The position numbers and the translations under genes are program-made. The notes beneath the pieces are model-generated. The model did not search any database. It was not told the origin of the DNA and saw only the letters and a list, made by a program, of their open reading frames with translations. Positions 49,260-56,650 of a stretch of 56,650 nucleotides of DNA are shown piece after piece; the first letter of the stretch is position 1; each line of letters begins with the position of its first letter. The stretch comes from Prorocentrum cordatum (taxonomy: Eukaryota; Sar; Dinophyceae; Prorocentrales; Prorocentraceae): positions 37,501 through 94,150 of the forward strand of contig CAUYUJ010002051.1 of the NCBI GenBank assembly GCA_963575745.1. Direction: 5' to 3'.

Positions 49260-51180
49260 AGGCCATTTTGACCCTTTCGGGCCTTCTTGGAGGACGTCTT
49301 GGAGGGCTCTTGGGCCGTCTTGGAGGCCATCTTGAGCGTCTTGGATACCTCTTGGGCCGTCTTGGGGGCCTCTTGGGGCCGTGTCTTGGGCCTCTTGGGC
49401 GATCTTTGGGTGCACGGCCGTCTCGGGCCGTCGGAAGGCAGAAAAAAACAAATGCCAGAATCCTTCAAAAACTATGAGTTTGGCGGTTTCGGGCCTTCCT
49501 GGAGGCCCTCTTGGAGGTCTCTTGGGCCGTCTTGGGCCATCTTAGGGCCATGTTCGGCCGTCTTGGTGGGCTCCTGGTCCGTCTGACGCCGTCGGAAGCC
49601 GTGTGGGGAGCCTCTATGGGCCGACTCGGGGCCCTCTTGGAGTGCTCCAGGGCCGTCTTGGAGGCCATCTTGGGCGTCTTACAGGCCTCCTGTGCCGTCT
49701 TGGGGGCCTCTTGGGGCCCTCTTGGGCCGTTCTGGGGCCATCTTGGAGGCCTCTTGGGCGATCGTTCGGCGATCTTTGGGGGCTCTTGGGCCGTCTCGGG
49801 CCGTCGGAAGGCCGAAAAGAAGCAAATGTCAAAATCCGTCAAAAACCTAAGGAACATCCTTTTGGCCTCTTCTGGCCTTCCTGGAGGCCCTCTTGGGGGC
49901 CTCTTGGGCCGTCTTGGGCCAGCTTCGAGCCAACTTCGGCCATCTTGATGTCCTTGGCACGTCTGACGCCGTCGGGAGCCGTCTTGGGGACCTTTCTGGG
50001 CCGACTTGGGGCCCTTCTGGGGCGCTTCGGGGCCGTCTTGGAGGCCATCTTGGGCGTCTTGGAGGCCATCTTGGGCGTGTTGGAGGCCTCTTGGGCCCTC
50101 TTGGGGCCCTCTTGGGGCCGTCTTGGAGGCCACTTGGGCCGTCATGGGGCCCTCTTGGGGGCCTCTTGGGCGATCTTGGGAGCGTCTTGGGCCGTCTTGG
50201 GCCGTCGGAAAGCCGAAGAGGCGCAAATGCAAGAATCCTTCAAAAACCCAAGGAAAGTAAATGATTTTGGCCTCGTCGGGCCTTCCTGGAGGACCTCTTG
50301 GAGACCTATTGGGCCGTCTTGGAGGCCTCTTGCGGGCCTTTTGGACCGTCTTATACCATCTTGAGGCCGTCTCGGGCCGTCTTGGGTGCATCTTGGAGCC
50401 ATCTTAGCCGTCTCTGAGGCCAATCTTGGCCGTTTTGGAGCAACTTGGAGGCCATCCTGGGATATCCTGGGACATCTTGGCCGTCTTGGAGGCCATCTTG
50501 GGGCCGTCTGGGGCAGGAAAACCGTTGGCAACCGGGTCTTCAGGGTGGCCGGCGGGACGGGCCGAAGCCCCATGGGGGGTTGGCTCTTTTCTGGCAAAGA
50601 ACCAACACCAAAACCATATAATCCGGCACGCCAGGCACCCTGGCGATGAATCGACAGGGGGCGGCGGATCCTAGTGGCCTTCGGCCCATCCCGCCAGCCT
50701 CTTGTATATGTGTTGGGGTGTCGTGGGGAGCCTCTCGGGGGCCTTTTGGAGGCGGTTTCGGCGCCTCTTGGGGGCCTCTTGGGGCCTCGTGGGATATCTT
50801 TGGGGCCTCTTGGAGGCATCTTTGGTGCGTCTTGGGATGTTTTGGGCGCCTCTTGGGGCCTCTTTGGGCCTCCTGGGGGCTTCTCGGGGCTTCTCGGAAC
50901 GCTTCTTGGGCCATCTTGGAGCCCTCTCGGGCCGTCTTGGGGCCCTCTTGGAGGCGTCTTGGACTGTCTTGGGGCGGCCTTGGGAGCTTCTTGAACCATT
51001 CTGAGCGTCGGAAAGCCGAAAATGCGAGAGCTCCATATTCCTTCAAAAACGTGTGTAACAACGACGATGTTTGCCCCTTGGGGCTCTCGGGGGGCCTCTT
51101 GGAGCGCTCTTGGGGCCGTTTGGGGCCCTCGTGGGCCGCCTTGGAATCATCTTCGGGCGCCTTGGAGCATTCTTGGCCTC
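49260..51180 (+). repeat. CTTGGGCCGT minisatellite with a higher-order unit of about 400 bp
   Basis: Short units of 10-15 bp (TCTTGGGCCG, TCTTGGAGGCC, TCTTGGGGGCC). Superimposed landmarks CGTCGGAA(G/A)GC-GAAAA-CAAATG...TCAAAAAC recur at about 49430, 49802, 50206 and 51008, giving a repeat of about 370-400 bp with one position occupied by an insertion. Leu/Gly/Trp frames on plus and Pro/Arg/Gln frames on minus are artefacts. Confidence 0.85.
50547..50699. mobile_element. Small inverted-repeat insertion in the minisatellite
   Basis: Arms 50547-50567 and 50679-50699 are inverse with two mismatches (GGCGGGA-GGGCCGAAG). The internal segment (TATAATCCGGCACGCC) is unlike the array. No target duplication found by eye. 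Confidence 0.55.
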
Positions 51181-51189
51181 GGCAATACG

Positions 51190-52080
51190 CATATGGCCGA
51201 AATTGCTAGAGTTTATGGCCACGCGGACGCGAACATTGAATAATTTATGATGGTTTGTTGCCTTGGGGACGCAGGATTTGAGCAATTTGCGATAATTTGT
51301 GGCCTCGGGGGCGCGAATATTGAATTATGTTCGAAAAGGTTCTGGCTTCGGAGACGCGATTACTTAGCAATTTGCGATGGCTTGTGGCCTCGGGGACGCG
51401 AATCTTGCGTAATGTGCACAGGATTCAAGGGGCGCGAGTGTTGCGTAAGTTACGAAGGTGTCTTGCCTGGCGTACGCAAGAATTAAATACTTCGCGAGGA
51501 TTGCCTCGGGTGCGCAATAATCGAAAACTTTGCGAGGGTTCATGGCCTCAAGAACGCAAGAATTGCATACGTTGCGAGGGCCACTGGTCTCGGGGACGCG
51601 AATATTGCTTACTTTTACAAGGGATCGCTGCCTCGGGGGCGCAATTGTTGCATTATTTGCGTTCGATCGAGGCGCGAGTGTAGCGCAATTTGCGGGCGAG
51701 CCTGGCCTGGGGGCGCGAACACGGCATATGGTTTGGACGGGTCGTGGCCTCGGGGACGCGAAATGTCGCACAGTTTGCAAGGGATCGTGGCCTCGGGGAC
51801 GCGAGCGTCGAGTCATTTGCAAGGGATCGTGGCGTCGGGGGCGCGAATGTGGTGTCATTTGCGTTGGGTCGTGGCCCCAGAGGCGCGAATGTGTTGCAAT
51901 TTGCAGGAGATCGTGGCTTCGGGGGCGCGAATACGGTGTATTTTGCAAGGGATCGTGGCTTCGGGAACGCGAGCGTGGCGCAATTTGCAAGGCATCGTGG
52001 CCTCGGGGGGGCGAACACAATGTAATTTACGAGGGATCATTGCGTCGGGAGCGCGAATCTCATGTATTTTTACTTGTCCC
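51190..52080 (+). repeat. 42-bp tandem array
   Basis: GATCGTGGCCTCGGGGACGC followed by GAATNTNG-GTNATTTGCAAG. Landmarks at 51784 and 51826 give a 42-bp period, which keeps frame (IVASGTRA and related 14-residue repeats). Older, more diverged units lie at the left. It is called a repeat, not a gene, because no boundary or start is seen. Confidence 0.8.
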
Positions 52081-52178
52081 ACGGCCCCGCAAGAATTCAG
52101 GCAATGCGATTCGGGGAGGGTAACCGGACGCTTTTCGGCTCCCCCATTCGTGCGGACTTCAACAATTTTCAGTAGGAA

Positions 52179-54010
52179 TCAGAAATCAGGACTGTAACAT
52201 TGGAGATTGGAAATTGGAAACTGGTGCAGGGTATTGAAACCTATGTGCCTGATGGCCCCACAAGGGGGCCGGCGGATAAGCCAGGCATCCGTCGCCGTGT
52301 TGCAAATCGAATGCGATGTCTTTGTGAAGTTGCCAGAAGACAGCATTTGTGAATGTGTCATGCCGCCGAGAATGCCACTGTAGTCAGGATGCACTTTCTC
52401 TTTCTTGTCCACTGGATCTTGACCATGGTGGCGAATGAGAGATACTGCTGCTCCTCATTGTGGGTACGAGGTCTTCATGCTGCCATGCCCAGCGGCGCCA
52501 ACCGAAACCAGTCTCACAGGAAATGGTATCGGACCAAAGTGCAAGCCTGCCATCATCATGTTTCTCTTGGCCCCGTCGACAATCAGATTCGCTTGGTTCA
52601 GGTGGCCGAGTGTGTTCTTGCGTACTTGTTGTAACTGGACGGTGTCGCAATAGATGTCCTCTCGCGTCTGGCACAGCAAAATAAGTGAACAAAGTACTGA
52701 TCGCAACTCATGGGTTAACTTCGCATCACACTCATCGTCTACCTTGTCCCTGGGTTTCGCAGGAATGTCGATATTCTTCAGGCCCTCGGTAAACACATGC
52801 TGTTGGATGAGCAAGTGCCGCTCGCTCAGTACCTCCGTAAATGGTAACTGGCGTCTCTTGATCTTGCCGAACCGCTTTGCATGGACTCGAGACCCCACAG
52901 GAGCCACGCGATATTTGCTAGCATTGTGATATCGTCCACCTAAACCATCCATACCATCATAATGCCACCGTCTTTGACCCACATGAAGAGTCATCAAACA
53001 CGCTCTGAACTCCTTTTAGGTTGTCGAGCACCATGTAGAGATAGTGCTAGCTGCCACAACAACGGCGCGTCCACGGTGCCGAATATTGGCTGCAATAGCT
53101 GCAGAACAGAGAACGCTATCTTACATTCCTGGATTTTGATGTTACTCGTTTTGTCCTCCCTGAAGTGTCGCCACACGATGGCTGGTGGTTGAAGATGTAG
53201 TTTGCGCTGCTCTCGAACCTCGATGCCTATCCGTTCGGCGTGCTGTCTAAGCCGTTCGTAGTTGAGCCCTGGCGCGAACACCGTCGAGATCTATCAAGTC
53301 TCCATCATCATGTCCTTCTCCGTGGCGCACAGAAGAGCAATCATCCGCTGAGACAACCTCGATGCCGTTGAAGATCGCCTCGTGATGTTACGCTTCTGGG
53401 CGTCCAGGAAGCCACTGCCGCTCAAGCTCGATTTGATGATGTAGGTGGTCTTGTTGTCCTTGTCGAGCACCTTCTTCCAACGTCTCACCCACGCCGCGTC
53501 TTTCACGTTCGCACTGTCCATGCTTGTTCTGGCGAACCGCCTTGAAACAAGTGTTGAGTATGAACGAGCGCGACTCCAGGCGATCGGCCGCTTCCACAAG
53601 AGGCCAGCACTCTGTGCGAAGATCGCCTCGCCTGTGATCAAGTCGACGTAGAAGGTCCTGCTCTCCCTGAAGGGGCCTGGTATTATCCAGTGCGCCTGCT
53701 CAGCCGCCCAGCTAAGCTTTTTGTGGCTCATCAGCTGGAGTTTGTCAGATACCTCCCGAGCCATGGTCGCCATGATATCCTGGTGCTTGTTCAGCTCCCC
53801 AGAGTCCATGTATGCGCTGATGAGCTGTCGATCTTCAACGTGGAGCACCCCAAGTTGTTGATCCCCGAACGCTGTGACATTCTCCATTACTTTCGAGCGG
53901 TTGGCGTCCGTCAGCGTCGGTGGTGATGCCACTCTTGGTTCGCTTGGTGATGCCGGCTCCAGGAGAGGCAATGGTCGTTTTGATGTTGGTGGCTCTGAAC
54001 TGGCTCGCAT
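52179..54010 (-). pseudogene. Copia-like reverse transcriptase, broken
   Basis: Read on minus from 54010: a variable N-terminal part with HKKLSWAAEQAHWIIPGPFR, then RT start AAWVRRWKKVLDKDNKTTY, IIKSSLSGSGFLDAQKRNIT and STASRLSQRMIALLCATEKD (to 53294). After a stop/shift come LNYERLRQHAERIGIEVREQ and LHLQPPAIVWRHFRED (53281-53160). After another come the connection FGKIKRRQLPFTEV, HVFTEGLKNIDIP, LILLCQTREDIYCDTVQLQQ and LNQANLIVDGAKRN (about 52870-52530), then GHGSMKTSYPQ. The catalytic Asp-Asp site appears as HYDGMDGL, not the expected H/Y-V-D-D. Several stops and shifts; inactive. Confidence 0.8.
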
Positions 54011-54192
54011 TCCGACTCTCTTGTTTTCTGCTGATCGCGGTGATGTCTTGGCCCTTGCTTCTCCGAGGTCGCTCGTGACGTCGTGCGTCTTTGCCGCTGG
54101 TGTCGCTGCCGCAGGAGTCGGCGCCGGGGTCGAGACTGCTGGTGCCTTGGTCGGTGATGCAGCTGCAGAAGGTCCACAGTCTATGGCACGCG

Positions 54193-54485
54193 CCTCTCCT
54201 CCTCCTCCTCCTCCTCCTCCTCCTCCTCCTCCTCCTCCTCCTCCTCCTCCTCCTCCTCCTCCTCCTCCTCCTCCTCCTCCTCCTCCTCCTCCTCCTCCTC
54301 CTCCTCCTCCTCCTCCTCCTCCTCCTCCTCCTCCTCCTCCTCCTCCTCCTCCTCCTCTCTCTCCTCCTCCTCCTCTCCTCTCCTCCTCGTCCTCCTCCTC
54401 CTCCTCCTCCGCCTTCCTCCTCCTCCTCCTCCTCCTCCTCCTCCTCCTCCTCCTCCTCCTCCTCCTCCTCCGCCCTCCTCCTCTA
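54193..54485 (+). repeat. (CCT)n tract within the copia-like element
   Basis: About 290 bases of CCT triplets lying between the RT and the upstream Pro-rich linker of the minus-strand element. Confidence 0.95.
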
Positions 54486-54511
54486 TTCGTCCTCCCCCTC
54501 GTCCGTCGTCG

Positions 54512-55395
54512 TCATACAGAAGGTTTTTTGTTGCTGCCTCGGGAGGTGGTGCCTGCTGCGCTGCCCTCTGCGGCGCGGCGGGTGTTGTGACTGGTGCTCG
54601 TGCCGAGAGCGTCGACGCGAGAGGCCGAGGCCTTGATGGTGAGGATCCTGCTGCTGCTCCCGTACAGTCGACCCGCAGAGTAAGGATAGGCATCCCTCCC
54701 AAGGATAGGCATCCTTGCTTCCTGGGTCCATCCTTGGACACTTTCGTTGGCCGCGCCCCGCTCGAAACGCTTCGAGATGGGCGTCCAAGGGCCTTGCATC
54801 CTTAACTCTACGGGTTGACTGTAGTCCTCGTCGGCTCGGTCGTTGACGCTGCCGGTGTAGGAGAAGCAGGTGGTGGAGCTGTGGATGGAGGTTGGGGCGG
54901 AGTGATTGTCGCTGGTGATGCCGTAGTCGTTGCAGGTGTAGTCGCTGTCGTCGCAGGAGTTCACAGATTGCCAGCCGAGCTTGAGTGGCTGGGAACCGTG
55001 TTCACGCCCGAGGAACTCGAGGTGCCAGGTTCACTCCGCCCCATAGGCGGCGATCTGCTGAGCTCCCGTCGCCCTGCTGCTGGTGCTGCTGGAGTTGGCG
55101 CTGTTGGTGGAATTGGAAGCTGAGGCTGCGGTGGACAAGATCGCACCCTTGCGTTCCACGGAGGAGGTGTGGATGGTAATTGCTGCTGTCCAGCTGCTGG
55201 AGGCGGCGGAGGTGGGGCGTCCGAGTTTCCGCCCGCTGGGGCGCAGATCTCGTCGCTGCTCATGCTGGCGCCGTCAGCCTCGATGTCCCGTTGCTGTGGG
55301 TCCTCTCCAGCTCGCTGGTCTCGATTCCAACTGCTGCCGTCCGGGAGTCGCACCCGCTGAGGTGGGGGTGGTGGAAACGGAGGCCTCGGCTTCAT
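54512..55395 (-). pseudogene. Copia-like linker region upstream of RT
   Basis: Two minus frames. 55395-54961 is Pro/Ser/Gln-rich (RPPFPPPPPQRVRLPDGSSW, then QQLPSTPPPWNARV), and 54964-54512 contains QGPWTPISKRFERG and related sequence. Position directly upstream of the RT and composition fit the poorly conserved stretch between integrase and RT in copia polyproteins. No integrase motif is visible, so this assignment rests on context. Confidence 0.4.
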
Positions 55396-55984
55396 AGAGA
55401 TCGCGATGTTGTCGCCTTCCTCCTGCCACGTCGTGCCGCCGGTGTCGAAGGTCCGTGGGCTTCTAGCCGCGGGGAGGATCGCCCGCCCGGGCGCAGCAGG
55501 AGGACTGGGGGCGGTCGTCCTCCTGGTGCGGCGGCGAGCCCGGGGGAGGAGCGCGAGAAGGGGCGGGCCTTCTCGGAAGGCTCGGACGTCTCGGGGCCCG
55601 CGGAGAGGTTTTCTGAGCCTTCCCCGAAGGCGCAGAGCAGTCCTCGGGAGGCGCGGGGGCCCCCGAGCAGCCCCGCCGCCTCCCGAGAGGGCCTCCTTCG
55701 GACTGCCCCCCCCCCCCTCGCTCGCCGCCGAGACGGTGGCCCAGCTGGAAGTGGCTCAGGATCCTGTCCTGGCAGATGCGGTCCTGCTGACGCTGGAGGC
55801 GCTGGCGGTGCGGGTGGTGCAGATTGCCCTGGGCGCAGCAGTTAGCGCTCCTTCGCGGCGTTGAAGTCCCAGGAACGGTGTTTTGTTCCCCACATGTTTC
55901 GTGGGGTTCTGGTTGTCTTCCCTGCCGCGTTGCACCCGCGTCTCCTGTTCCTCCCCTCCTCCCTCTTCCTCGCGCACATCACAT
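55396..55984. other. No gene seen
   Basis: GC-rich sequence with Arg/Gly/Pro frames on both strands. It may be further 5' sequence of the minus-strand element. A C9-10 run lies at 55707. Confidence 0.4.
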
Positions 55985-56309
55985 ACACAGCACAGCACTG
56001 CTCAGCACAGCACGGCGCGGCACAGCACAGCTCAGCTCAGCTCAGCACAGCACTGCACAGCACTGCTCAGCTCAGCACTGCACAGCACAGCACAGCACAG
56101 CACACTCCCCCACCCACACACACACACAGCACACTCCCACACACACACACACACACACTCACTCACTCACTCACTCACTCACTCACTCCCTCACTCACAC
56201 ACACACACGCAGACAGCAACACAGACAGACACACAGCCAGCCAGCCGGCCAGCCAGCCAGCGAGCCAGCCAACCAGACAGACAGACCGACAGACAGACTG
56301 ACAGGCACC

Positions 56310-56377
<68 letters not shown>

Positions 56378-56395
56378 GGCAGACACACATACATA
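55985..56395 (+). repeat. Compound microsatellite: CAGCA, CA, ACTC, CAGA
   Basis: In order: (CAGCA/CAGCT)n 55989-56102, (CA)n 56110-56158, (ACTC)n 56158-56195, CCAG/CAGA mix from 56215, and (CAGA)n 56300-56385. Confidence 0.95.
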
Positions 56396-56574
56396 TACGT
56401 ATGGATAATCACATAACACGTGTGTAGGCTTGGCGCGCGGAGGACAATGTCAGCTGGCGCCCGCTCGACATGCACGGCGTTGCTCCCTTCCCGACCCAAG
56501 ACGAGCTCGACTGCCAGGCGGCCTGCGCGGAATCCTGGAGGCCCCCCTCCTCTCCGGGTGGTGGGGGGATGGGG
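56396..56574. other. No gene seen
   Basis: Short GC-rich segment between microsatellites. A frame reading CTALLPSRPKTSSTARRPA has no motif. Confidence 0.4.
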
Positions 56575-56650
56575 GCAGGGAGGAGGAGCAGGAGAAGGAG
56601 GAGGAGGAGGAGGCGGCGGCGGCGGATGCGGAGGAGGGGGAGGGAGAGGA
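56575..56650 (+). repeat. (GGA)n tract, cut by window edge
   Basis: GGA/GGC triplets running to the last base; continues outside. Confidence 0.85.

Overview
The window reads as nuclear DNA of a dinoflagellate. Direct support: a relict dinoflagellate spliced leader (29032-29053), an interstitial TTTAGGG-type telomeric tract (34814-34862), introns with GT, GC and GA donors whose junctions carry short direct repeats, GC-rich codon use, and copia-like and LINE-like retroelement coding sequence that I recognise from memory as the dinoflagellate type. The species cannot be told. I searched no database; family calls rest on motifs read by eye.

Gene content is very low. The one convincing host gene is at 37342-42704 (+). 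It is a five-exon model for a membrane receptor-like protein: signal peptide, bacterial-type solute-binding domain, Cys-rich GCC2/GCC3-like repeats, about nine membrane spans, then one or two TIR-like domains. A possible host gene with coiled-coil character lies at 23344-25290, and an Ala-rich reading frame follows the relict spliced leader at 29054-30065. Both are of unknown function.

Layout. 0-7 kb: degenerate repeats, a 2.3-kb array of 15-bp units, and two long polypurine/polypyrimidine tracts. 8-17.4 kb: a decayed LINE-like element (RT, RNase H, zinc-binding tail) whose pieces are separated by arrays of a 77-bp unit bounded by short inverted termini. 18-22.7 kb: an 84-bp tandem array, then a better preserved LINE-like element (RT and RNase H in one frame split by a single TGA) and a detached zinc tail. 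22.8-33 kb: trinucleotide tracts, the possible coiled-coil gene, the spliced-leader relic, minisatellites and poly-G tracts. 33.7-37 kb: dispersed repeats, small elements with inverted termini, the telomeric tract and an intron-like AT-rich insertion for which an empty paralogous site lies 1.7 kb away. 37.3-42.7 kb: the receptor gene. 43-48.3 kb: tandem and duplicated blocks. 48.5-55.4 kb: a broken copia-like element on the minus strand, split by about 3 kb of minisatellite arrays. 55.9-56.65 kb: simple repeats to the edge.

Most long reading frames in the window (poly-Ser/Pro/Leu, poly-Glu/Gly/Arg, and long frames in the 15-, 42- and 77-bp arrays) result from stop-free repeat units and are not annotated as genes. 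The most interesting material is the set of short elements with inverted ends that look like introner-type introns or MITEs, and the 77-bp array elements.
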